DNA of 64,000 nt from Rheinheimera sp. GTDB taxonomy: Bacteria; Pseudomonadota; Gammaproteobacteria; Enterobacterales; Alteromonadaceae. Positions 27,743-36,238 of this stretch are shown here, one piece after another. The notes beneath the pieces were generated by a model. That model was not told the DNA's origin, searched no databases, and saw only the letters and a list, made by a program, of their open reading frames with translations. The translations under genes and the position numbers were made by a program. Position 1 is the first letter of the stretch, and every line of letters begins with the position of its first letter. The DNA lies in the NCBI RefSeq assembly GCF_030690345.1, contig NZ_JAUYGV010000007.1, positions 620,001 to 684,000 on the forward strand, read 5' to 3'.

Positions 27743-29357
27743 CGTGCTGAAGCTGAGTATTGTCAGTCGGAAGGTAGTTGCAGGAATAATTGCTGTGCCG
27801 TTTATTACTGTGTCTGCCATTGCGGCAGAAGTGAAGATAAGCCCGGAGTTAGAACTGGGTTCCTATGCTTTTTGGTTACGGGATGATCAACAGTCAGCCG
27901 GTTTGGATAAAGGTCTGGCCGCTCTCGTCTCCCCGTCGTTAACCGTTAATGCGACAGGTAGTAACTTGTCTTCGGCACTTTATCTGCAGAATGAGTCGAT
28001 CTGGTACAAAGATGCACAGCGCTCGCACAAAAGTTTGGCGGAATACAGTTGGCGTAATCTGGCTACGGCTTATGACAAGCGCGTAAGTTTTGGCGTCAGT
28101 GCCAACAGTAGTCAGCGGGTGCGTAATTCGCAAAACGGTGTGTTTTCCGATATTATTACAGGTCAAGAAAATCTATCTAAAACAGAAAGTTATACCGCCG
28201 ATCTTGGTTTTAAAACGCTGAGCACTGCAGATGTAAGGGCACAACTGGCGCTATCTTACCGGGTACTGCGCTCTGAAGCGCCTGAGCTTGATGACGGTGA
28301 AGCCAGTTTTAATAATGATGCATATACAGCAACTCTGGGTTTAGGTAGTGCTACGCGGCAATCTACGCTGTTTTGGCAGGCTAATGGTAATTACAGTAAA
28401 ACAGCACGTGATGCCAGAGGTGACTTTGTCAGCAAAAGTGCCAGTGGCAGTGCCGGCGTCCCTGTAGCACCGGGGTTGTCATTAGTGGGTAGGGGCAGTT
28501 ACGAGTACAATGACAACACCAGCAGTTTTAATAATGAATTTCGTTCTTACGGTGTAGGGCTGGAGTATCAGTTTGGCAGAGCATCACGAATTAATGTAAC
28601 GCAAAATCGCTACACCAGCGGTAACAATGACTCTACCCAGGCAGATACCAGTGGCAATTATATTGGTACGGAGATTTTTCTTGCCCCCAGCCGGCGTACT
28701 ACCTTGTCTTACAATCTGGACCGGCGGTATTTCGGCCGGACGGCAAATTTGCAGGCAAGCTATAATTTACGGTATTTGTCTTTCAGGCTAACGGCAAGCG
28801 ATTCTGTACAGACTTTGTCGTCATTGGACGAAGTGTTTGAAGACTTGGGCATTTTTGTCTGTCCTGATGGCGCTGCACAGATTAACGAGTGTTTCAGGCC
28901 GCCGACAAATAACTATGAGTTGGGCACCGGCGAGTCTTTTCGCCAGTTGTTTGATGTTGAATTTGAAATTAGTGAGGAGATTATTCAGCGGCGTTCTGCA
29001 GCGATGACCGTGGGCTACAGTAAAAACCGCCTTGCTTTAAGTGTACAAGCCAGTAAGAGCGAAGATGACTATGTTGAGTCTGCAAGGTTTAATGAGCGTA
29101 GTACCTTCTCAATGCAAGCGTCGTGGCAGCTTTCACAACACTCCGGGCTATTACTGAATGCCAGGCACTATGAAATTGACTACGGTTCAGAGCAACGCAG
29201 AGACGCTAATATTTCGGTCGAGTTGGGGGTTAATCATAAGCTCAATACCAATGCGGGTATTAGCGCCAGTGTGCGACGGCTCGTACGCAATTCGACGCTG
29301 GATAGCTTTGATATTGAAGAAAATCGTATTTGGTTAACCTATAACCATAAGTTCTGA
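27711..29357 (+). CDS. XrtA-associated outer-membrane beta-barrel protein
   Basis: A 548-residue exported protein. A signal peptide (VVAGIIAVPFITVSAIAAEV, cut likely after IAA) is followed by alternating aromatic and polar strands, and the protein ends in NRIWLTYNHKF with a C-terminal Phe, as expected of an outer-membrane barrel. Family: 'TIGR03016-like, PEP-CTERM system-associated outer membrane protein'. It may serve as a porin-like conduit for the polysaccharide. The start is uncertain: ATGs at 27711, 27717 and 27729 and a GTG at 27744 are all in frame. The first has AGGG upstream and would overlap the kinase gene by 32 bases, in the DNA of its Gly-Tyr tail. Confidence 0.85.
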   Translation: MAMVITMVPASVLKLSIVSRKVVAGIIAVPFITVSAIAAEVKISPELELGSYAFWLRDDQQSAGLDKGLAALVSPSLTVNATGSNLSSALYLQNESIWYKDAQRSHKSLAEYSWRNLATAYDKRVSFGVSANSSQRVRNSQNGVFSDIITGQENLSKTESYTADLGFKTLSTADVRAQLALSYRVLRSEAPELDDGEASFNNDAYTATLGLGSATRQSTLFWQANGNYSKTARDARGDFVSKSASGSAGVPVAPGLSLVGRGSYEYNDNTSSFNNEFRSYGVGLEYQFGRASRINVTQNRYTSGNNDSTQADTSGNYIGTEIFLAPSRRTTLSYNLDRRYFGRTANLQASYNLRYLSFRLTASDSVQTLSSLDEVFEDLGIFVCPDGAAQINECFRPPTNNYELGTGESFRQLFDVEFEISEEIIQRRSAAMTVGYSKNRLALSVQASKSEDDYVESARFNERSTFSMQASWQLSQHSGLLLNARHYEIDYGSEQRRDANISVELGVNHKLNTNAGISASVRRLVRNSTLDSFDIEENRIWLTYNHKF

Positions 29358-29378
29358 GCCTGATATGCCAGACTCAGC

Positions 29379-30380
29379 TTAACTGTCTTTCTCATCCCTG
29401 CTGCTAAGTAAGTGCTGTTGTCTTTTCAGCAGGGCATCCAGCTCTTTTGCCATTTTTATTTTCTGCTCCAGCTCGCTGTCCAACATCACAGACAGCTCCT
29501 TACGTGCATCTTGAGATGTCAGTGCAGATACTGAGCTTGTGGCCGAATGGGCTGTTGCTGGCGCCTGGTTGGCTATTTCTTGTGATATCTCTTCAAGTAC
29601 GGTGCTAACGTGGTCAACGTTGATTGCTGCGCATTCTTCCAGATAGCCAAACAACAGGATGCGGTCCATCACGGTGTTGATTTTGCGCGGAATACCCCGG
29701 CTGTGCTGCTGGATAAGTTCATAACAGCCGTTTTGCAATAGCTGCAGATCACCGCCGGCTTGCTGCAGGCGATATTGAATATAGGCTTTGGTATCTTCCA
29801 ACTGGAACGCTGACAAATTAGATGAAGCAATAATACGCTGCCGGAACTGTTCCATATCCGGTGCCTGTACTATGGCATTGAGCTCGTTTTGACCGAGTAA
29901 AAAGCTCTGCAGCAGTGGTTTGCCATTTAGCTGAAAGTTAGACAGCATGCGCAGCTCCTCGATTGATGCCAGAGGCAGGTTTTGCGCTTCATCGACCAGC
30001 AACAGTGCTCTGCGGTGCTGTGCGTGCAGCCGTTTCAGATAACTGTATATGGCGTCGAGGTAGCTGGCTTTGCTGTGGTCCGTGACAACCAGATTAAAGC
30101 AGGAAGCAATCATTCTGATCAGGTCATCCGGCTCCAGTTTGGAGGTGACGATCTGTTTAGCAATAATTTCATCCTGGTTCAGCTGGCTCAACAGTTGATT
30201 GGCGATAGTAGTTTTACCGGTACCGACATCACCGGTGATAACAATAAAACCTTCGCCCTGGGATAAACCATACTGCAGGTAGGCGAGGGCGCGTTTATGT
30301 AACTTACTGGCATAAAACCAATTATGGTTAGGTGTAAGCTGAAAAGGTCGTTCCCTGAACCCGTAGTACTTCTCGTACAT
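29379..30380 (-). CDS. XrtA-associated ATPase (ExeA/AAA type)
   Basis: A 333-residue AAA-type ATPase. It begins MYEKYYGFRERPFQLTPNHN, has Walker A GDVGTGKTT (residues 50-58) and Walker B LLLVDEAQN (about 125-133), and ends in a coiled-coil-prone charged tail. The opening and length match 'XrtA/PEP-CTERM system-associated ATPase' (TIGR03015-like), a member of the ExeA/GspA group that by analogy helps assemble secretion or export machinery. It lies opposite the export cluster: its stop is 21 bases from the barrel-gene stop, and its ATG 30380 has AAGGA nine bases upstream. It therefore needs a promoter in the 30381-30642 gap. Confidence 0.9.
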   Translation of the reverse strand: MYEKYYGFRERPFQLTPNHNWFYASKLHKRALAYLQYGLSQGEGFIVITGDVGTGKTTIANQLLSQLNQDEIIAKQIVTSKLEPDDLIRMIASCFNLVVTDHSKASYLDAIYSYLKRLHAQHRRALLLVDEAQNLPLASIEELRMLSNFQLNGKPLLQSFLLGQNELNAIVQAPDMEQFRQRIIASSNLSAFQLEDTKAYIQYRLQQAGGDLQLLQNGCYELIQQHSRGIPRKINTVMDRILLFGYLEECAAINVDHVSTVLEEISQEIANQAPATAHSATSSVSALTSQDARKELSVMLDSELEQKIKMAKELDALLKRQQHLLSSRDEKDS

Positions 30381-30642
30381 AATATCTCATCCTTTTGTTA
30401 TAACAGCCAGACACATTTTTAACAGTGCGGTTGCTGCTAGTTTATACAAAAATAACGCAGAACACGATGTTCCGTTGCCAAGCAAAAATTTGTTTTTTAA
30501 TTTTGCCAAAGTGTGATGTTCACAGTAATGCCCTTTGGGGTGCTAAGCTGTTATATAACCAGCCTTTTTCTCTGCTTTTTGCTGATAAATTCAGCATGAC
30601 GCCTAAAAAATGGCCGAACAAATAAACTGACAGAAAAAACTG
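30381..30642. other. Gap before the tRNA cluster, no gene seen
   Basis: About 260 bases with no convincing coding frame; the frames present lack ribosome sites and similarity to anything I know. It must hold the promoter of the leftward XrtA ATPase gene, but I saw no clear hexamer pair. Confidence 0.4.
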
Positions 30643-30671
30643 TTGACACATTTTCGGTGGCACCCTAGAAT
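30643..30671 (+). promoter_or_regulatory. Sigma-70 promoter of the tRNA cluster with GC-rich discriminator
   Basis: A perfect -35 TTGACA (30643-30648) and a TAGAAT -10 (30666-30671) are separated by the ideal 17 bases. A GC-rich stretch GCGCCCC follows at once (30672-30678), as in stringently controlled stable-RNA promoters. Transcription would start about 40 bases before tRNA-Ala. Confidence 0.9.
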
Positions 30672-30720
30672 GCGCCCCGTGTTCAGCGCTAACGCAAGTT
30701 GGCAAAAAACATAAAAGTGT

Positions 30721-30796
<76 letters not shown>

Positions 30797-30810
30797 AGAT
30801 TTTTTAGTGC

Positions 30811-30886
30811 GTCCCCTTCGTCTAGAGGCCTAGGACACCGCCCTTTCACGGCGGTAACAGGGGTTCGAATCCCCTAGGGGACGCCA
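30811..30886 (+). tRNA. tRNA-Glu (anticodon TTC), copy 1
   Basis: A 76-base cloverleaf with encoded CCA. GTCCCCT pairs with AGGGGAC, and the anticodon stem CCGCC/GGCGG encloses CTTTCAC, so the anticodon is TTC. The T-arm is CAGGGG/CCCCTA type. It differs from copy 2 by one base in the D-arm region (CCTAGG against CCCAGG). Confidence 0.96.
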
Positions 30887-30916
30887 CTTCATCATTCATG
30901 CTGCAACTGTTACTGT

Positions 30917-30992
30917 GTCCCCTTCGTCTAGAGGCCCAGGACACCGCCCTTTCACGGCGGTAACAGGGGTTCGAATCCCCTAGGGGACGCCA
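30917..30992 (+). tRNA. tRNA-Glu (anticodon TTC), copy 2
   Basis: A 76-base cloverleaf, the same as copy 1 except for one base, with encoded CCA and anticodon TTC. It lies 30 bases after copy 1 and is the last of the cluster. No clear U-rich terminator follows in the 62 bases before tesA. Confidence 0.96.
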
Positions 30993-31054
30993 CTTCGCTT
31001 CACAGTCTTTATTTCACTACACACTTGCTAACAAACTCATCCTTGAGTCTTTAG

Positions 31055-31645
31055 CTATTCTGTTTCAAACTCCGCCAGCAATTTACCAACAAACTCGCTA
31101 ATTAGCGGCTGCGCTTTACTGTTCGGATGTATGCCATCCTGTAACATCAGCTCGCTGTTAACCGCAATGTCATCCATAAAAAATGGCCATAGGGTTATTT
31201 GGTGTGTTTCTGCCAGTTGCGGATAAATATTGCTGAATTGTTGGCCATAACGTGGTCCATAGTTTGGCGGAATGCGTATTTGCATCAGTACGGGTACAGC
31301 ATTATTCTGTTTTACTAACGTAATGATTTCGCTCAGGTTGGTTTGAACTGATTTAACGGTAAAGCCCCTTAAGCCATCATTGCCACCCAGTTCGATCAAC
31401 ACGGCATCCGGCTTGTGTTGACGCAGTAATTCCGGTAGCCTGGCTAAACCACCGGCAGTGGTTTCACCGCTGATGCTGGCGTTGATAAGTTGCCATTGTT
31501 GCTGTTGTTGTTGCAATAAATGCGGCCAGCCCTGATGTTGCTGCATACCATAAGCAGCACTTAAGCTGTCGCCGAGAATAAGTAGTTTTTGCGCAGCGGC
31601 GGCCTGACTGAACAATCCAATTAACAGAAGTAAGATAATACGCAT
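31055..31645 (-). CDS. tesA: Acyl-CoA thioesterase I / lysophospholipase L1
   Basis: A 196-residue SGNH hydrolase with signal peptide (LLLLIGLFSQAAAA), expected in the periplasm. The four SGNH blocks are visible: GDSLS with the nucleophile Ser near residue 27, the block I Gly, GGNDG (about 87-91) and DGIHPN with the catalytic Asp/His. By family it hydrolyses long-chain acyl-CoA and lysophospholipids. It is divergent from ybbA, and the two ATGs share bases (CATG at 31643-31646). The same tesA / ybbA-ybbP arrangement occurs in E. coli. Confidence 0.93.
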   Translation of the reverse strand: MRIILLLLIGLFSQAAAAQKLLILGDSLSAAYGMQQHQGWPHLLQQQQQQWQLINASISGETTAGGLARLPELLRQHKPDAVLIELGGNDGLRGFTVKSVQTNLSEIITLVKQNNAVPVLMQIRIPPNYGPRYGQQFSNIYPQLAETHQITLWPFFMDDIAVNSELMLQDGIHPNSKAQPLISEFVGKLLAEFETE

Positions 31646-32354
31646 GATTAAAGCACCTGAAGTTCATATAAAAGCGACTAAGCTGGCTAAGAGTGTCAAA
31701 GTCACTGATGGTTCCTTAACTATCCTGCATGATATCAGTTTGACGATCAATCGTGGCGAGTCGGTTGCAATAGTCGGTGCGTCCGGCTCGGGTAAATCTA
31801 CATTACTTAGTTTATTGGCAGGGCTCGATACGCCGACGGCCGGCGAAGTGTATCTGGCAGGACAGGCCTTGCATGATTTATCTGAAGATCAGCGTGCGGC
31901 GATAAGAGCCAAAGATGTTGGCTTTGTATTTCAGTCGTTTTTACTGCTGCCAGGGTTAACCGCATTGGAAAACGTGACGCTGCCGGCAGAGTTAGCAGCA
32001 GATAAGCAAGCGAAGCAGCGTGGCCTGGCGTTGCTGCAGCAGGTTGGCCTGGCTGAGCGGTCAGACTTTTTCCCGGCCCAGTTATCCGGTGGCGAGCAGC
32101 AACGGGTAGCCATTGCCAGGGCCTTTATTACCAGCCCGGCGGTGTTATTTGCTGATGAGCCGTCCGCTAATTTGGATGCTGTTACCGGGCAAAAAATTGA
32201 AGATTTGCTGTTTAAGTTGAACAGCGAGCAGGGCACCACACTTATTTTGGTTACCCATAACACCGAGTTGGCTGCGCGCTGTCAGCGCCAGTTACGGATG
32301 CAGGCCGGACGTTTTGTTTACGACGATGTAAAGGATATCGCTGATGTGGGCTAG
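31644..32354 (+). CDS. ybbA: ABC transporter ATP-binding protein YbbA
   Basis: A 236-residue ABC ATPase of the LolD/MacB-like group. It has Walker A GASGSGKST, Q-loop FQSFLLLPG, signature QLSGGEQQRVAIARA and Walker B VLFADEPSANLDAVT. It is paired with the FtsX-type permease downstream, whose ATG overlaps its stop by 11 bases. The start ATG 31644 overlaps the tesA start on the other strand and has no strong ribosome site; no other in-frame ATG lies near. By analogy the YbbAP pair acts on hydrophobic molecules or lipids at the inner membrane, but the substrate is not known. Confidence 0.92.
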   Translation: MIKAPEVHIKATKLAKSVKVTDGSLTILHDISLTINRGESVAIVGASGSGKSTLLSLLAGLDTPTAGEVYLAGQALHDLSEDQRAAIRAKDVGFVFQSFLLLPGLTALENVTLPAELAADKQAKQRGLALLQQVGLAERSDFFPAQLSGGEQQRVAIARAFITSPAVLFADEPSANLDAVTGQKIEDLLFKLNSEQGTTLILVTHNTELAARCQRQLRMQAGRFVYDDVKDIADVG

Positions 32355-34827
32355 TATTGCATGGCGTTTATTTTGGCGTGAGCTAAGCCGTGGTGAACTC
32401 TGGGTTATCGCTTTTGCGTTATTTCTGGCAGTTGGCTCTGTTGTCAGTTTAAGTGGCATTACTGAAGGCGTAAAAAGTGCATTGATGCAGCGTAGTGCCC
32501 AGTTTAACGCGGCAGATAAAGTACTGCGCTCCAGTCAGCCGTTTGACCCGGCAGTGCTTGAACTTGCGCAGCAAAATGGTCTGAGCACGGCACAGCAAAT
32601 GCAGTTTGACTCTATGCTGTTTGCCGGGGATGCAATGCAACTGGCAACGATTAAAGCGGTCAGCGACAGTTATCCGCTGCGTGGCAATCTTGAGTTAAAA
32701 CGCTCAGCCGACCTTGTTTCAGGTGAGGATACACAATTACAGCAAGGCCAGCTGTATTTCGAGGCCAGGTTATTCGATTTGCTCAATGTTGCCCCGGGCG
32801 ATACTGTTGAGCTTGGCGTCGCCCGTTTTACCGTAGCGGGGGTGATTGTCAAAGAACCGGATGCGCCGTTAAGTGTGTTCGGTGGTGCGCCAAGGGTAAT
32901 CATGCATTTGGCTGATGTGGCCGCCACGCAAATTGTACAGCCGGGCAGCCGTATTGGTTACCGGTATTTATTTGCCGGCGATACGGCGGCTCTGCAGGCG
33001 TTTGAACAACAAATGACACCAAAGCTTACGGTGCATCAGCGCTGGCAGGATATGGACAGAGAATCGGCTATCGGTGGCGCTTTAGAGCGTGCTGAGCGCT
33101 TCTTGTTGTTAGCCGGGCTGCTTGGCATAGTGCTGGCCGCTTGCGCCGCCGCAGTAGCAGCCGGACGCTATAGCCAGCGTCATACTCAGGCAGTGGCAAT
33201 TATCAAGGCGCTGGGCGCCACCAGGGCGCAAATCCGCTTGATTTACGGCAGTCATTTATTGCTGGTGGTGCTGTTTAGCTTACTCTGTGGTGCGCTCGCC
33301 GGCCAGTTAGCCATTCAGGCGGTGCAGTGGGGCATTGGTTTTTATTTCGCCGACTACCGGGCGGATTTCAGTTGGCGGCCGTTATGGCTTGGCAGTTTAA
33401 CCTGCCTGGTCTGCGCCTTATTGTTTGCAGCCCGCCCCATGTGGCGGCTGGCAAATACTGCGGCCATTGATGTACTGAAGCAACCGGCAGTTAATCTGCC
33501 GCTGGATAAATTGCAATTGTTATCCGGCAGCGTGGCTATTTGGGGCCTGATGTGGTTATTTAGCGGTGAGCTGATACTCAGTATCGGTCTGTTTTTACTC
33601 TGTGCCGCTTTTGCCGGCATATTGTTAGCCGGTGCAGCTTTACTGGTGCGTTTTGCCAAACCGGTGGCGGCCGGGCAAAGCAGTGCCAGACGCCTTGCGC
33701 TGGCGAATTTACGCCGCCGGCTTTGGGCCAATAGTTTTCAGTTAATTACCTTCAGTTTGGCGATTTTCCTTGCGTTGTTGCTGTATTTTTTACGCGCCGA
33801 GTTAATTGGCCAGTGGCAGCGGCAAATCCCGCTGGGATCGCCCAACCAGTTTCTGGTAAATATCACAGAGCAACAGCGCAGTGTGCTGCAATCCTTTGCC
33901 GCTGATAATAATCTGCAGTTAGGCCAATATTATCCTGTGGTACGGGGCCGGCTTACATCCATCAATGATGAGCAACTGCTGCAGGAAGCGACAAAAGAAG
34001 ATCGCACAGAACAGCGTGTTGGCGTCGGCCGCGAGCTTAACTTAACCTGGTTGTCAGAATTACCGGCAAATAATCAGGTGACGGCAGGCGACTGGCTTAA
34101 TACCGACGCTGCACAGGTATCGGTGGAAGCCGAAATTGCACAGCGGCTGGATGTAAGCTTAGGTGATACTCTGACATTTTCTATCGGCGGCCAACAGCTC
34201 AGTGCTACTGTCAGCAGTATCCGCAAAGTAGACTGGAACAGCTTACAACCTAATTTTTATATGATTTTAAGCCCCGACTTACTGGCAGAATTTCCGGCGA
34301 CTTATATTACGGCGTTCTACCTGGCACCGGAACGCAACTTGTTGCTGAACCAGCTGGCACGGCTGATGCCAACAGTAAGCGTAATAAGCGTGGATAATAT
34401 AATTAATCAGGTGAATGACATTATTGCTCAGGTAACGGTGGCACTGAGTTTTATTTTGCTGATTATTTGCCTGGCTGCCGGTTTAGTATTGGTTGCTCAG
34501 GTGCAGGCAACGTTGGAGCAACGTGAGCAGGAGCTGGCAATATTACGCACTCTGGGGGCGCAGTATCCGTTTTTGCGCAATGCCTTGCTGCTGGAGTTTA
34601 CGCTGTTGGGGGCGATGGCCGGGCTGTTTGCCACTATTCTGGCGGAAGCAATGCTACTGATCGTGCAGCAGCGGGTATTTGAGTTACCGTTTCAACTGCA
34701 TTACAACTTGTGGTGGATGGGGCCTGTTATGGGCATGCTGTTGGTTACCGGCTTAGGTTGGTGGCAATTGCGCCGCTTACTACAAATCCCCGGGGCACAG
34801 CTGATGCGTAAAGTGCTGCAAGGCTAA
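32344..34827 (+). CDS. ybbP: ABC transporter permease YbbP (FtsX-type)
   Basis: An 827-residue permease. It has one N-terminal membrane helix, a large periplasmic domain and two FtsX domains each with about three to four helices (near residues 255-370 and 680-825), plus central helices. The FtsX core signature is visible: VAIIKALGATRAQIRLIY in the first and LAILRTLGAQYPFLRNALLL in the second. The length is close to E. coli YbbP, a type of permease thought to work on lipids or exported lipophilic compounds. It overlaps ybbA by 11 bases, and its stop TAA overlaps the opposing yfcH stop by four bases. Confidence 0.92.
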   Translation: MWASIAWRLFWRELSRGELWVIAFALFLAVGSVVSLSGITEGVKSALMQRSAQFNAADKVLRSSQPFDPAVLELAQQNGLSTAQQMQFDSMLFAGDAMQLATIKAVSDSYPLRGNLELKRSADLVSGEDTQLQQGQLYFEARLFDLLNVAPGDTVELGVARFTVAGVIVKEPDAPLSVFGGAPRVIMHLADVAATQIVQPGSRIGYRYLFAGDTAALQAFEQQMTPKLTVHQRWQDMDRESAIGGALERAERFLLLAGLLGIVLAACAAAVAAGRYSQRHTQAVAIIKALGATRAQIRLIYGSHLLLVVLFSLLCGALAGQLAIQAVQWGIGFYFADYRADFSWRPLWLGSLTCLVCALLFAARPMWRLANTAAIDVLKQPAVNLPLDKLQLLSGSVAIWGLMWLFSGELILSIGLFLLCAAFAGILLAGAALLVRFAKPVAAGQSSARRLALANLRRRLWANSFQLITFSLAIFLALLLYFLRAELIGQWQRQIPLGSPNQFLVNITEQQRSVLQSFAADNNLQLGQYYPVVRGRLTSINDEQLLQEATKEDRTEQRVGVGRELNLTWLSELPANNQVTAGDWLNTDAAQVSVEAEIAQRLDVSLGDTLTFSIGGQQLSATVSSIRKVDWNSLQPNFYMILSPDLLAEFPATYITAFYLAPERNLLLNQLARLMPTVSVISVDNIINQVNDIIAQVTVALSFILLIICLAAGLVLVAQVQATLEQREQELAILRTLGAQYPFLRNALLLEFTLLGAMAGLFATILAEAMLLIVQQRVFELPFQLHYNLWWMGPVMGMLLVTGLGWWQLRRLLQIPGAQLMRKVLQG

Positions 34828-35720
34828 GTTGCCTGCAGCGCTTCCAGTGCCGGTTGCAGAGTGTTGAATTGAAATTCAAAACCGGCTTTGAGTAAATTAG
34901 TCGGAATGACGCGTTGGCCGGTTAACAGTAAATCGGCCATTTCACCAAACAATAACCGTAATACAAAGGCCGGCATGGGTAGCAATGCCGGACGGCGCAG
35001 CACCGCAGCCAGGGTTTGGCTGAATTCGGCATTAGTGACAGGTTGTGGCGCGGTAGCGTTAAAGGCGCCGTTTAAGGTGGGATGCTGCAGCAAAAAATCA
35101 ATCAGCCGCAGCATGTCATTAATATGGACCCACGACATAAACTGCTCACCTGTGCCTATTCTTCCGCCCAATCCGGCTTTAAACGGCGGCAGCATTTTTT
35201 GCAAAGCACCGCCATTATTGGCCAGCACTATGCCGGTGCGCAGCACACAAACCCGGGTAGCCGGGCTACTTGCGGCTAAGGCTAACTCTTCCCAGCGCTG
35301 ACACAACTGCTGCGAAAATTCGGCGTGAAAGTGATTGAAGTCTTCACTGATCAGCTGGCTCTGCTGCCGGCCGTAAATGCCGATGGCAGAACCGCTCAGC
35401 AGCACCTTGGGCGGTGTTTGTGCTGCCTTTATCGCGTTTACCAGCTGCTCGGTAATGTCCCAACGGCTATGACACAGGTGCAGCTTCTGTGCTTCAGACC
35501 AACGTTTACCGACTATCGGTTCGCCGGCCAGATTAACCACTGCATCAACGGTATTAAAATCTACGTCAGACAGCGCAGTAACCGCTTGTACGCGCTCAGA
35601 AAATAGTGCTTTTACTTTAGCAGCAGAGCGGGACAGTACGATAAGCTCATGGCTATTATGCCATTGGTTTACCAACGCTGAGCCAATCAGACCGGTACCA
35701 CCGGTCAGTAAAATCTTCAT
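34824..35720 (-). CDS. yfcH: TIGR01777-family NAD-dependent epimerase YfcH
   Basis: A 298-residue short-chain-dehydrogenase-type epimerase. It begins KILLTGGTGLIGSALV with the Rossmann glycine motif GGTGLIG, has a LAGEPIVGKRW block, and the family's FNATAP(Q)PVTN near residue 230. Similar proteins are widespread and of unknown substrate. It lies next to folX, as yfcH does in E. coli. Its stop overlaps the ybbP stop by four bases. Confidence 0.92.
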   Translation of the reverse strand: MKILLTGGTGLIGSALVNQWHNSHELIVLSRSAAKVKALFSERVQAVTALSDVDFNTVDAVVNLAGEPIVGKRWSEAQKLHLCHSRWDITEQLVNAIKAAQTPPKVLLSGSAIGIYGRQQSQLISEDFNHFHAEFSQQLCQRWEELALAASSPATRVCVLRTGIVLANNGGALQKMLPPFKAGLGGRIGTGEQFMSWVHINDMLRLIDFLLQHPTLNGAFNATAPQPVTNAEFSQTLAAVLRRPALLPMPAFVLRLLFGEMADLLLTGQRVIPTNLLKAGFEFQFNTLQPALEALQAT

Positions 35721-35775
35721 AGTGATTTACCCGTATCTAAACAGCTGCAATACACACCAGCGCTAAGTATAGAGC

Positions 35776-36141
35776 TTATTTGTTTATCGACAGTGTCATG
35801 GACACCGAATCGGCAAAACGTAAAGCGTGTGGCTTATCAATCTCTACTTCAGCGTAGCGCACCGATGGGTGCTCTGAGGCGATGGCCAGCACGTCTGAAG
35901 TCATTTTTTCCAATAACGAGAAGCGTTGGTGTTCAACCAGGGCAATAATCTTCTTGGTGATGGTTCGGTAGTTCAGCGCATTGTCCATATTGTCGCTGTT
36001 AGCTGCATCTGTGGCACTGTAATGAATGATGGCGTTAATAATCACGTCTTGTTTGTTGTTAATTTCATCGTCTTTAATGCCGATAAAAGTGCGTAAGCGC
36101 AGATTCTTAATTTTAATTACCGCAGGGTTTTTCAGTTCCAT
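35776..36141 (-). CDS. folX: Dihydroneopterin triphosphate 2'-epimerase
   Basis: A 121-residue protein very close to E. coli FolX ([74 protein letters not shown]). It epimerises dihydroneopterin triphosphate to the monapterin form, leading to tetrahydromonapterin, the cofactor of phenylalanine hydroxylase in some bacteria. I start it at ATG 36141, with GCGGA nine bases upstream; the ATG at 36150 sits immediately after GGA and is unlikely. It precedes yfcH by 55 bases, the E. coli order. Confidence 0.95.
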   Translation of the reverse strand: MELKNPAVIKIKNLRLRTFIGIKDDEINNKQDVIINAIIHYSATDAANSDNMDNALNYRTITKKIIALVEHQRFSLLEKMTSDVLAIASEHPSVRYAEVEIDKPHALRFADSVSMTLSINK

Positions 36142-36208
36142 TAATAGCATTCCGCAAAAAGTTATGACAAAAGAGTTGTTACTACGCGAGTGAAGAGCGG
36201 GGCGATCA

Positions 36209-36231
36209 GTCGCAGCAGCTTGGGCTGCGAC
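36209..36231 (-). other. Stem-loop downstream of the histidine kinase gene
   Basis: Perfect eight-base arms GTCGCAGC (36209-36216) and GCTGCGAC (36224-36231) enclose a seven-base loop directly after the kinase stop. No U run follows in the leftward direction, so it is not a clean intrinsic terminator. Confidence 0.45.
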
Positions 36232-36238
36232 ACTGAGG

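Noticed and set aside
27711-29357. Possible PEP-CTERM tail on the barrel protein
   Set aside because: The C-terminus ends in a barrel-type strand with final Phe; no PEP motif, hydrophobic helix and basic end are present.
1-30380. Recent horizontal transfer or mobile element at the exopolysaccharide locus
   Set aside because: No transposase, integrase, flanking direct repeats or attachment site were seen. The tRNA cluster lies next to the locus, but no tRNA fragment was found at the visible side.
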